Of a stretch of 64,000 nt of DNA, positions 38,064 to 46,047 are shown piece after piece. Source of the stretch: Arthrobacter sp. AQ5-05 (GTDB lineage: Bacteria; Actinomycetota; Actinomycetes; Actinomycetales; Micrococcaceae). A program made the translations under genes and the position numbers. The stretch is taken from NCBI RefSeq assembly GCF_003287975.1, contig NZ_QMKQ01000003.1, positions 62,001 through 126,000 on the forward strand, written 5' to 3'. Each line of letters opens with the position of its first letter. Position 1 is the first letter of the stretch. Below the pieces are notes generated by a model. It did no database searches and had not been told where the DNA came from. It was given only the letters and a program-made list of their open reading frames with translations.

Positions 38064-38119
38064 TCCCCATGGGCTGCCGCCGGTCCGCCACGGCACAACA
38101 CCGCGGGCCGGCGTGCCTG

Positions 38120-40162
38120 TTAGCTGCCCGGGAAGGTTGTGCCCAGGGCCGAGAGCACGCCGAAGGCCTTGGTGCGGACCTCGTCCCATTCCTCCTCGGG
38201 GGAGGAATCCGCGGTGATCGCCCCGCCCACGCCCAGGGACAGGTCCCACGACCCGGCTTCGGCCCCGGGCAACCGGCTCATCACCAGGGTGCGGATCACC
38301 ACCGACAGGTCCGCGGACCCGCTGGCGGAGAAGTACCCGACGGCCCCGGAATACAGGCCGCGGGCCGCCCCGTCCTCCAGGGAATCAAGGATGGCCATGG
38401 TGGAGACCTTTGGCGCCCCGGTCATGGAACCGGCGGGGAACGCTGCGGCGATGGCCTCGGCGCGCGGGGCGCCCGGGCGCAGCTTCGCATCGATGGTCGA
38501 GACCATCTGGTGCACCGTCGCATAGCTTTCAATGGCACAGAGCCGCGGCACCGATAGCGTGCCGGGCACTGCGAAGTGCGAGAGGTCGTTGCGCAGCAAG
38601 TCCACGATCATGATGTTCTCGGCACGGTCCTTGGGCGAGGATACCAGGTCCCGGTGAAGCTGCCGGTCGGCCTCCGGTGTTTGACCGCGCGGCCGGGTGC
38701 CCTTGATGGGCTCGGCCCGCATCCAGCCGTTGGCGCCGATGGACATGAACCGCTCGGGGGAGGTGCTGGCCGCTGCCATGTTCCCGAAGCGCAGGTAGTG
38801 GGCGAAGGGCGCGGGATTGGCCGCGCGCAGGCGCAGGTAGTTTTCCCATGGGTCGCACGGCACACCCGGGGCGGCCAGCGCCGTGGTCAGGCAGACCTCG
38901 TAGCTGTTGCCCTGGCGGATCTGCTCCTGGGCCGCACGGACCTTGTCCAGGTAGCCGTCGCGCTCGTCGCGCACCGTGAACCCGGGTGCCGGCTGCAGGG
39001 CCGCGGGAACCGCCGGCGACTTCACGGCTCCGGGCAACACCTTGCCGACCCGGGCATGGAATCCGGCCGCGTCGCTGGTGGCCAGCAGGTGCACGGTGGA
39101 GGTGTGGTGGTCAACGACCACGACTTGGGAGGGCCTGAGCAGGGCCGCGTCGGCCGGCCCGCCGGGAACCCGTGCCGCGGCCACGTTGTCGCTGCCGCCG
39201 GTCTCCCGCTTGAGCTCGTAGCCCAGGTAACCCAGCCAGCCGGGAAGGAAGGGCAGGCCGGTCTGGTCCGGCTGGAAGCTTCCGGCTTCCCAGACCCGGG
39301 AGAGCCAATCGAAGAAGCCGCCGGTGAGCCGTGCGGTGGCGGTTCCCTCGGTGAGGATCCCGATCCCGCCGCGTTGTTCGTAGATGGCGCACTCATCGGT
39401 GTTGGCCGCGGCCATGATGGAATAGCGGTTGCGTTGGCGCGGGTCGATGAAGCCGAGGTTGCTCGATTCGAGCAGCACGGCATGCTCGTCCCCGGAATAG
39501 AGCGCCGCGAAGAGCGCAGCGGCATCCGGGGCGGCATCCATCGCCAGGTGGACCGGTTCCAGCGCCGCGGACTCGGCGCGCTCGGGAGCGAGCACGCGGT
39601 GGCAGGCCGGCAATGCCCGCAGCACCCGCAACACGTGCCCCGGGGCACTGCCGTCGGCCCGGTTCTCCACGGTGACATCGGCGTGGTCCTGCACCGAATC
39701 GGCGGCCAGATAGGCATCCTCCTGGGCGGCCCAGGCGTCCCAATGCGCGGCGAAGACCTCCCCGTCGCGTTCCAGGGCACGGGTCTTGCGGGTGTCGTCG
39801 GGCACCTGGACCCAGAGGAGGGCATCGAGCAGCGGGCGGGCTGCGGCACAGCCGGCCCCGACACCCTCGATGATGATGACCGGGGCGGGATCCAATGCTG
39901 CCCGGGTGCCGGTGGCGCTCGAGCCCCAGTCCCAGGTGTCCCAGCCGGCGGCCCGGCCCTGGGCCAGCGGGGTCAGGACCTGCTCGACGTAGGCTGCGGT
40001 GCCGGCGGCCAAGCCGTCCCATCCGGGGTAGATGTCCTCGAGGTGGAAGACGGAGACCTCGCGGTGGCGGCGCAGGACGGTGGCCAGCTCCGCGGCAAGG
40101 GTGCTCTTCCCGGCGCCGGAGCGGCCGTCGATGCCAAGGAGCAGAACGGGGCTAGTTGCCAC
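38120..40162 (-). CDS. pabB: Fusion of a P-loop kinase-like domain with aminodeoxychorismate synthase component I
   Basis: A 680-residue two-domain protein. Residues 5-190 look like a uridine/adenylate-kinase type P-loop domain: GIDGRSGAGKST (Walker A at 13-20), FHLEDIYPGWDGL with the acidic lid residues, and VIIIEGVGAGCAAARPLLDALLW, read in parts. Residues 215-680 are a chorismate-binding enzyme with PIKGTRPRG near 482 and SMTGAPKVSTM near 579. The Lys of PIKGT is the PabB hallmark (TrpE has Ala there), so it should make aminodeoxychorismate with ammonia from a PabA found elsewhere. The role of the kinase domain is unknown. GTG 40162 overlaps the phosphatase gene end by 11 bases; ATG 40216 is an alternative. 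Confidence 0.88.
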   Translation of the reverse strand: MATSPVLLLGIDGRSGAGKSTLAAELATVLRRHREVSVFHLEDIYPGWDGLAAGTAAYVEQVLTPLAQGRAAGWDTWDWGSSATGTRAALDPAPVIIIEGVGAGCAAARPLLDALLWVQVPDDTRKTRALERDGEVFAAHWDAWAAQEDAYLAADSVQDHADVTVENRADGSAPGHVLRVLRALPACHRVLAPERAESAALEPVHLAMDAAPDAAALFAALYSGDEHAVLLESSNLGFIDPRQRNRYSIMAAANTDECAIYEQRGGIGILTEGTATARLTGGFFDWLSRVWEAGSFQPDQTGLPFLPGWLGYLGYELKRETGGSDNVAAARVPGGPADAALLRPSQVVVVDHHTSTVHLLATSDAAGFHARVGKVLPGAVKSPAVPAALQPAPGFTVRDERDGYLDKVRAAQEQIRQGNSYEVCLTTALAAPGVPCDPWENYLRLRAANPAPFAHYLRFGNMAAASTSPERFMSIGANGWMRAEPIKGTRPRGQTPEADRQLHRDLVSSPKDRAENIMIVDLLRNDLSHFAVPGTLSVPRLCAIESYATVHQMVSTIDAKLRPGAPRAEAIAAAFPAGSMTGAPKVSTMAILDSLEDGAARGLYSGAVGYFSASGSADLSVVIRTLVMSRLPGAEAGSWDLSLGVGGAITADSSPEEEWDEVRTKAFGVLSALGTTFPGS

Positions 40163-40661
40163 GTTGGGGCATGATGTGGGCGCGCACGTAGTCGAGCACT
40201 CCCGGGATGGCGGCATTGACCATTTGCCAGCACAGGCGGAAATCCGCCGAGTCGCCGAACCATGGATCGTAGATGCCCTGGTCCTCGAGCGGGGTCGCGG
40301 ACAGGGCGGTGTCGAAGGAGCGCATCATGCGCAGTTCGGGTCGTGGAGCCGAGGCGTCGGTGGGCAGCAGCTTCGCCAGCGCCGCGTAGTGGTCCTGGTC
40401 CATGGCCAGCAGCAGGTCCACCCCGGGCAACGAATCCGGGTCAAGGACGCGGGCGACGTGTTCCTCGGCATCGATGCCGTGGGACTGCAGGACGGCCGCG
40501 GCCCGCGGGTCGATGCCGTGGCCTGCCTCGCCGTCGCTGGTGCCGGCGGACTCCACCGAGACGTCAGTGATCCCGGCATCGTTAAGTGCCGTGCGAAGCA
40601 TGTACTCGGCCATGGGGGAGCGGCAGATGTTGCCCGTGCACACTGTCATTATCCGAAACAT
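40152..40661 (-). CDS. Low molecular weight protein-tyrosine phosphatase
   Basis: A 169-residue phosphatase with the active-site loop CTGNICRS at residues 8-15 (Cys8 nucleophile, Arg14) and the catalytic Asp in YDPWFGD near 130. It removes phosphate from tyrosine, arginine or exopolysaccharide-linked kinases. The start ATG has TAGACT six bases before it, with CTGTCA 18 bases further up, and no ribosome site, so the message is probably leaderless. The 3' end overlaps the kinase-PabB gene, which would be co-transcribed. Confidence 0.93.
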   Translation of the reverse strand: MFRIMTVCTGNICRSPMAEYMLRTALNDAGITDVSVESAGTSDGEAGHGIDPRAAAVLQSHGIDAEEHVARVLDPDSLPGVDLLLAMDQDHYAALAKLLPTDASAPRPELRMMRSFDTALSATPLEDQGIYDPWFGDSADFRLCWQMVNAAIPGVLDYVRAHIMPQRGN

Positions 40662-40776
40662 GGTTTTAGTCTAGGGCCCTTACGCACCTAGTGACAGGCC
40701 TAAACACGCTTCCACCCGATGGTTATCGGATTGTGCCCTTCCTCCGTGCCTGCCGACCGCGGTGCGGTGCGAGGCG

Positions 40777-41397
40777 TCAGTGGATGAAGACCAGCAGGGC
40801 GGCGACGAAAATGAACAGGGTGCCGAAGGTCAGGTTCAGGATCTTTTGCCCGCGCTCGGTGGCGGTGAAGCGGCTGAAGCTCTTGGCCGAGGCGGCAAAG
40901 AACAGCCACATCACCACGATGTCCACGGCCACGATGGTTCCGATGAAGACCAGGTACTGGGGCACTGCCGGGGCATCGAGGCGGATGAACTGCGGGGTGA
41001 AGGCCAGAAAGAACACGATGGCCTTGGGGTTGAGCAGGTTGACCCACAGTCCGCGGCGGAACATCGAAAGGGAAGATTCGCGCCCGCGCAGGTCGATTTC
41101 CTCGCTTCCCTGCGGCTTGGCCAGGATCAGCCGCACGCCCAGGTACACCAGGTAGGCGGCACCGGCGTAGCGGATGCCGGTGAAGACCAACGGGGAACGG
41201 GACACCAGCAGCCCCACGCCGGCGGCCACCACGATCACATGGATGAGCAGGGCGGCCTGCTGGCCCAGGATGCCCCACATGGATCGGCGGAATCCGGAGT
41301 TCAGCGAGTTGGTCATGGTGTTGATGGCCCCGGCGCCGGGGGTGAAGCTGATCAACGTGGAAGCGCCGAGCAGCGAGAGCCAAAGGGAAAGAGTCAC
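40777..41397 (-). CDS. LysE/RhtB family amino acid exporter
   Basis: A 206-residue exporter with six helices. The N terminus has STLISFTPGAGAINTMTNSL, where the usual PGP is PGA, followed by GILGQQAALLIHV; the central WVNLLNPKAIVFFLAF is conserved. It exports an amino acid or homoserine-like compound. A GTG start is used; TAAACT ends six bases before it and there is no ribosome site, so it may be leaderless. Confidence 0.88.
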   Translation of the reverse strand: MTLSLWLSLLGASTLISFTPGAGAINTMTNSLNSGFRRSMWGILGQQAALLIHVIVVAAGVGLLVSRSPLVFTGIRYAGAAYLVYLGVRLILAKPQGSEEIDLRGRESSLSMFRRGLWVNLLNPKAIVFFLAFTPQFIRLDAPAVPQYLVFIGTIVAVDIVVMWLFFAASAKSFSRFTATERGQKILNLTFGTLFIFVAALLVFIH

Positions 41398-41477
41398 CGG
41401 ACAAGTTTAGGGGAGCGCGGGCCCGCGCCCGTACTCGCCCGTCCCGGCATCCCGGCAGGTGAGACGGCCGGCGAACG

Positions 41478-42968
41478 CTATTCCCAGGCCGGCACCCGGT
41501 GCGAGGAGGCAACCTGCGCATACCAGCGGGCCGAGGCCTTGGGGATGCGGGCCTGGGTGTCGTAGTCGACCCGGACGATCCCGAAGCGCTTGTCGTAGCC
41601 AAAGGCCCACTCGAAGTTGTCCAGCAGCGACCACACCAGGTACCCGCGCACCTCGGCCCCGTGTTCCATGGCCCGGTGCACGGCCCGCAGGTGCGCATCG
41701 ATGAACGCCAGCCGCCCGGCACTGTCATCGACGAACCCGCTCTCGTCGGGATCATCGTCGTAGGCGGCGCCGTTCTCCGTGATGACCATGGGGATCCCGG
41801 CCGGCCCCGTGTATTCCTCCTGCAGGCGCAGCAGCAACCGTTCGAGCCCCTCTGGTTGGACCTCCCAGCCCATGGCGGTGCGCGGCAGGGGCCGGTCGAT
41901 GTTTTGCACCCGCTCGCTGCCCACCGCGGGGCTCCGGCGCGGGAGTCCGCGCTCGGAGGTGGACACCAGCGACTGCTCGGATGCCTGCGGATCCCGGGGC
42001 GCGGCAACCAGCACCCCGTTGTAGTAGTTCACGCCCAGCACGTCGATGGGCGCGGCAATGGTTTCCAGGTCGTTGTCCCGGATGTGCCCGGCCAGGCCGG
42101 CGGCGGCCATGTCCTCAAGGACGTCTTCGGGGTATTGGCCGCGGAAGATCGGGTCAAGGAAGACCCTGTTGAAGGAGCCATCGATGCGCCGGGCTGCATC
42201 CACGTCCCGGGGGTTGGCCGGGTCGGCGGGATCGGCGACGGTGAAATTCAGCGTGATGCCCAGCCGGTGCTCCCTGCCCGCGGACTCCCGCATTGCCTCG
42301 GTGGCCAGTCCGTGGCCCAGCAACAGGTGGTGCGCGGCGGCCACCGCCTCGGCGGGGTCGGTGTGCCCGGGGGCATGCTCGCCGCCGGCATGGGAGAGGA
42401 AGGACGAACACCATGGCTCGTTCAGCGTCGTCCAGTCCGTGACCCGGTCCTTCAGGTGCTCGAACACCTCCAGCGCGTAGTCGGCAAAGCGGTATGCGGT
42501 GTCGCGGTTCGCCCAGCCGCCGCGCTCGCCCAGGGCCTGCGGCAGGTCCCAGTGGTAGAGCGTGAGCCACGGGGAGATCCCGTTGCCCAGCAGCTCGTCG
42601 ACCAGCCGCGAGTAGAAGTCCAGTCCCCTGGGGTTCAGCTCCCGGTCCCCGGGCTTGATGCGCGCCCAGGAGGTGGAGAACCTGTAGGTGTCCAGGCCCA
42701 GCTCCGACATGAGCGCCACGTCCTGGGGCATCCGGTGGTAGTGGTCGGCGGAAACCGATCCGTCGTGGCCGGAAAACACCGCGCCGTCGACCCGGCAAAA
42801 CGCATCCCAAATGGAGTCCTCCCGGCCGTCCTCGTGGCTTGCGCCCTCGATCTGGAAGGCGGCGGTTGCCGACCCGAAGCGGAATCCGGGGGGAAATTCC
42901 AGGGTGCGCGTGGAATCGAATCCGGCGGCAAGGGGGTGGGGCGTGCCCGTGGTGGGTAGTTCGGTCAT
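41478..42968 (-). CDS. GH1 beta-glucosidase
   Basis: A 496-residue glycoside hydrolase family 1 enzyme. The acid/base Glu is in TLNEPW (about residue 182) and the nucleophile Glu in ITENGAA (about 397). The N terminus has FRFGSATAAFQIEGA, and SWARIKPGD and GVNYYNG are also typical. It hydrolyses beta-linked disaccharides or aryl glucosides in the cytosol; no signal peptide is present. No sugar transporter is adjacent. The imperfectly spaced GAGGA upstream is its ribosome site. Confidence 0.93.
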   Translation of the reverse strand: MTELPTTGTPHPLAAGFDSTRTLEFPPGFRFGSATAAFQIEGASHEDGREDSIWDAFCRVDGAVFSGHDGSVSADHYHRMPQDVALMSELGLDTYRFSTSWARIKPGDRELNPRGLDFYSRLVDELLGNGISPWLTLYHWDLPQALGERGGWANRDTAYRFADYALEVFEHLKDRVTDWTTLNEPWCSSFLSHAGGEHAPGHTDPAEAVAAAHHLLLGHGLATEAMRESAGREHRLGITLNFTVADPADPANPRDVDAARRIDGSFNRVFLDPIFRGQYPEDVLEDMAAAGLAGHIRDNDLETIAAPIDVLGVNYYNGVLVAAPRDPQASEQSLVSTSERGLPRRSPAVGSERVQNIDRPLPRTAMGWEVQPEGLERLLLRLQEEYTGPAGIPMVITENGAAYDDDPDESGFVDDSAGRLAFIDAHLRAVHRAMEHGAEVRGYLVWSLLDNFEWAFGYDKRFGIVRVDYDTQARIPKASARWYAQVASSHRVPAWE

Positions 42969-42995
42969 GGCGGGGACTGGTCCTCAACGATCATG

Positions 42996-43011
42996 AACGC
43001 ACCAGCGTTCG
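42996..43011. promoter_or_regulatory. Palindrome upstream of the beta-glucosidase
   Basis: GAACGC (42996-43001) and GCGTTC (43006-43011) form a 6-bp inverted repeat around ACCA, about 30 bases before the GH1 start. A TAGGCT -10 box on the minus strand (43034-43029) lies just upstream. It could be a sugar-responsive repressor site. Confidence 0.35.
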
Positions 43012-43071
43012 GCCGACGGTTGCCACGAGCCTAGTGCGGATCCCCGCTGCGGGCCAGGCCAGCGGTGGCGG

Positions 43072-43536
43072 CTACGCGTGTTCCGCGTCGTGCCTGGCCT
43101 TGTCCACGCCGGCCGTCGCGTCGGCCATGAAGCGGGACACCAGCTTCACTTCCTGATCGGTGTAGGTGGAAATGACCTCCATCATGCTCGCCGCCAGGGG
43201 TGCGAACATGGCGCGCCCGTCGGCCTGCGCCTTGGGGGTGAGCTTGACGCGGACCACACGGCGGTCCTTGTCGATGCGCAGGCGCTCGATGTGTCCGATG
43301 CGCTCGAGACGGTCCAGCATGGCGCTGGTGGCCGGTGAACTGAGTTGCAGGGTCCGAGAGAGGTCCCCCGGGGTCGGCGGGGTCCCTGCGCGTTCGAAGC
43401 GCATGATGGCGGCCAGCGCATTCATGTCCGTGCGGTGGGTCTTGTGCCGGGTGCCGGTGGACTCGACGTAGCGGTCCGATGCCTGCCCGAACTGCTGAAG
43501 CAGCAGGACGAGTTCGAAGGCGGCGGCGGGATCCAT
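43072..43536 (-). CDS. MarR family transcriptional regulator
   Basis: A 154-residue MarR protein: dimer helix, then helix-turn-helix (TPGDLSRTLQLSSPATSAML), wing (DKDRRVVRVKLTPKAQADG) and C-terminal helices. It is divergent from an MMPL exporter and probably represses it and itself through the palindrome between them. ATG 43536 is preferred because TAGAAT (43549-43544) is a -10 box ending seven bases before it; the ATG at 43545 lies within that box. The ligand is unknown. Confidence 0.9.
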   Translation of the reverse strand: MDPAAAFELVLLLQQFGQASDRYVESTGTRHKTHRTDMNALAAIMRFERAGTPPTPGDLSRTLQLSSPATSAMLDRLERIGHIERLRIDKDRRVVRVKLTPKAQADGRAMFAPLAASMMEVISTYTDQEVKLVSRFMADATAGVDKARHDAEHA

Positions 43537-43567
43537 GGGGACCATTCTATGCCGAGGCTTGAAATGG

Positions 43568-43580
43568 TTCCATCATGGAA
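43568..43580. promoter_or_regulatory. Palindromic operator between marR and the MMPL gene
   Basis: TTCCATCATGGAA has arms TTCCA and TGGAA around TCA, in the middle of the 110-base divergent region. It overlaps the expected -35 region of the MarR promoter, so a MarR dimer bound here could repress both genes. Confidence 0.55.
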
Positions 43581-43646
43581 ATACTATTTGATACAGGCAT
43601 AGCGGAATGCGGGCCTAGAATCGACCGCACAACGAGGAGTTGGATC

Positions 43647-45791
43647 GTGGGAAATCAGGTCAAGGACGCAGTGGCGGGCACCGGCAGGCGGGGAAATAGG
43701 CGCCGGCCGGGCACCGGCAAGGCCGTCTTGCGCGCGGCGCTGGCCATCGTGCTCGTCGCGATCTGGCTCGGCGTCGCCGGAGTGGGCGGGCCGACCTTCG
43801 GCAAGCTCGGCGACGTGCAGACCAACGACCAGGCGGCGTTCCTGCCGACCAGCGCCGAGGCGACCCGGGCCCTGGAATGGCAGGCCAAGTTCCGCACCTC
43901 TGACGCCATTCCGGCCGTGGTGGTGATCGCCGGAGACTCGGCCCTTGACCAAGCAGCCATCAAGGAAGTGGTTGCATCGCTCACGGACCTGAAGGACCTT
44001 GACGGCGACATCGTCGGGCCCTTCGCTTCCGAAGACGGACTAGCCGCGCAGCTGCTCGTCCCGCTGGACGGCAACGTGGAAGTCGACGAAGCCGTCGGCT
44101 CCCTGCGGGCGGAACTCGCCGATCGGATCCCCGAGGGGACCCGCGCCTACGTCACCGGCCCCGCCGGGTTCAGCGCCGATCTGGTCGAGGCCTTCGGTGG
44201 CATCGACGGTGTGCTGCTCGGCGTGGCGCTCGGTGCCGTGTTCCTGATCCTGCTGCTGGTCTATCGCTCAGTCCTGTTGCCGGTCACCGTGTTGTTCACT
44301 TCGGTCGCCGCTCTCTGCGCGGCCATCCTGGCCGTGTACTTCATGGCCAAGGAAGGTTGGATCCGGCTGGACGGGCAAAGCCAGGGCATCCTCTCGATCC
44401 TTGTCATCGGCGCTGCAACCGACTACTCGCTGTTGCTGGTCGCCAGGCACAAGGAGGCGCTCGCCGGAGGGCAAGGCCGCTGGGAGGCCGCGGCCACCGC
44501 ATGGAAGCGGTCCGTGGAACCCATCCTGGCCTCCGGCGGCACCGTGACCGCGGGCCTGCTGTGCCTGCTCTTCTCGGACCTGAACTCCAACAAGGCGCTG
44601 GGGCCCATCGGGGCCAGCGGCATCATCTTCTCCATCATCGCCGCCCTGACGTTTCTGCCGGCTGCCCTGGCGCTGCTGGGAAGGGCTGCCTACTGGCCGT
44701 TCCCGCCGAAGCCGCAGGCCCCGCTTGGGCCCGAGGAGCTTCCCGCGGGATTGTGGGGTCGCGTCGCGGGATTCGTCGGCCGCCACCCCCGGCCGATCTG
44801 GGTGCTCACCGCGCTGCTGCTGGCTGCCGGGGCCCTGGGCATGACCCAGCTCAAGGCCTCCGGTGTGCCGCAAAGCGAACTGGTCCTGGGCCAGACCGAT
44901 TCCCGGGACGGGCAGATCGCGCTCGGCGAGCATTTCCCCGGCGGAACCGGCAGCCCGCTGTTCGCCGTCGTCGACGAAGCAAGGGCGGCCGACCTGGTGC
45001 CCCTGGTCGAGGACGTCGACGGGGTGGCTTCGGCCTACCTCCAGGCCGCGGACGGGGGACCGGCGCTGGCCCGGGCCGGTGGTGAACCTCAGGTCGTCGA
45101 GGGACGCTCCCTGATGTCGATCACGCTTGGTGACGCCGCCGACTCGGACGCCGCCAAGTCGACGCTGCTCGACCTGCGGAGGCTGCTGCACCACGAAGAC
45201 CCCGGGTCGCTGGTGGGTGGAACCACCGCCACGCTCAGCGACACGGCGACCACCGCCCAGGCGGACCTGGTCAAGATCATTCCGCTGGTCCTGGGTGCCA
45301 TCCTGGTCATCTTGATGTTGCTGCTGCGCTCGATCCTCGCACCGGTGCTCCTGGTGGCGACCACCCTGCTTTCCTACGGGACGGCGATGGGGGTTTCCGC
45401 CTGGGTCTTCAACGGCATCTTCAACTTCGTCGGGGCCGACCCGTCCGTTCCGCTATTCGGGTTCGTGTTCCTGGTGGCGTTGGGCGTGGACTACAACATC
45501 TTCCTGATGACCCGGGTCCGGGAGGAATCCCTGAAGCATGGCACGCGTGCGGGCGTCCTGCGAGGCCTGGCCGTCACCGGAGGCGTCATCACCTCGGCGG
45601 GCGTGGTGCTGGCGGCCACATTTGCCGCGCTGGGCATCATCCCCATCATGTTCCTTCTGCAGCTCGGATTCATCGTCGCCTTCGGCGTGCTGCTTGACAC
45701 CCTGGTGGTCAGGTCGCTGCTGGTGCCGGCCCTGATCCATGATCTCGGCAGGAAGGCGTGGTGGCCGAGCAAGCTGGGACGCGCAAGGTAA
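43647..45791 (+). CDS. MMPL/RND family transporter
   Basis: A 714-residue membrane protein with two repeats of one helix plus a soluble domain plus five helices, as in MmpL and related RND proteins. The paired acidic motifs of the proton relay are GAATDYSLLLVARHKE in the first half and LGVDYNIFLMTRVREE in the second. It probably exports lipids, drugs or organic solutes. GTG 43647 is chosen because GAGGAG lies seven bases before it; the ATG at 43575 lies inside the operator region. The divergent MarR gene is its likely regulator. Confidence 0.92.
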   Translation: MGNQVKDAVAGTGRRGNRRRPGTGKAVLRAALAIVLVAIWLGVAGVGGPTFGKLGDVQTNDQAAFLPTSAEATRALEWQAKFRTSDAIPAVVVIAGDSALDQAAIKEVVASLTDLKDLDGDIVGPFASEDGLAAQLLVPLDGNVEVDEAVGSLRAELADRIPEGTRAYVTGPAGFSADLVEAFGGIDGVLLGVALGAVFLILLLVYRSVLLPVTVLFTSVAALCAAILAVYFMAKEGWIRLDGQSQGILSILVIGAATDYSLLLVARHKEALAGGQGRWEAAATAWKRSVEPILASGGTVTAGLLCLLFSDLNSNKALGPIGASGIIFSIIAALTFLPAALALLGRAAYWPFPPKPQAPLGPEELPAGLWGRVAGFVGRHPRPIWVLTALLLAAGALGMTQLKASGVPQSELVLGQTDSRDGQIALGEHFPGGTGSPLFAVVDEARAADLVPLVEDVDGVASAYLQAADGGPALARAGGEPQVVEGRSLMSITLGDAADSDAAKSTLLDLRRLLHHEDPGSLVGGTTATLSDTATTAQADLVKIIPLVLGAILVILMLLLRSILAPVLLVATTLLSYGTAMGVSAWVFNGIFNFVGADPSVPLFGFVFLVALGVDYNIFLMTRVREESLKHGTRAGVLRGLAVTGGVITSAGVVLAATFAALGIIPIMFLLQLGFIVAFGVLLDTLVVRSLLVPALIHDLGRKAWWPSKLGRAR

Positions 45792-46047
45792 CGGATCTCT
45801 CGTTCGGTGAGGCCCCGGGTGCTGATAAGCTGGGTACTTGTAGATCGGTAAGGTGCGAGCACTCTGCTTGCAGTCCGAGGGTCTATGCGTCGACAGATTA
45901 GATTTCCCGATCCGCCGTATGCCTTGCTTCCTTTCAGGGGAGCGAACGCGGCCGGTCAATGTGCGCTTAGCGCCATCTTGGCTCTCTCTTTCTTCGGCGA
46001 CCACGCGCGCCGAAACCGTCGTGCGAAGCTTTGAGAGAAAGTACCAC
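45792..46047 (+). promoter_or_regulatory. Long structured leader of the DEAD-box helicase
   Basis: A 256-base non-coding stretch. TAAGCT at 45826-45831 is a possible -10 box, giving a leader of about 210 bases. It contains an 8-bp hairpin (45854-45861 with 45865-45872, loop CTC) inside a longer-range pairing GATCGG (45843-45848) with CCGATC (45907-45912). Long leaders of this kind are known for cold-shock inducible RNA helicases; the specific fold here is not one I recognise. Confidence 0.5.
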
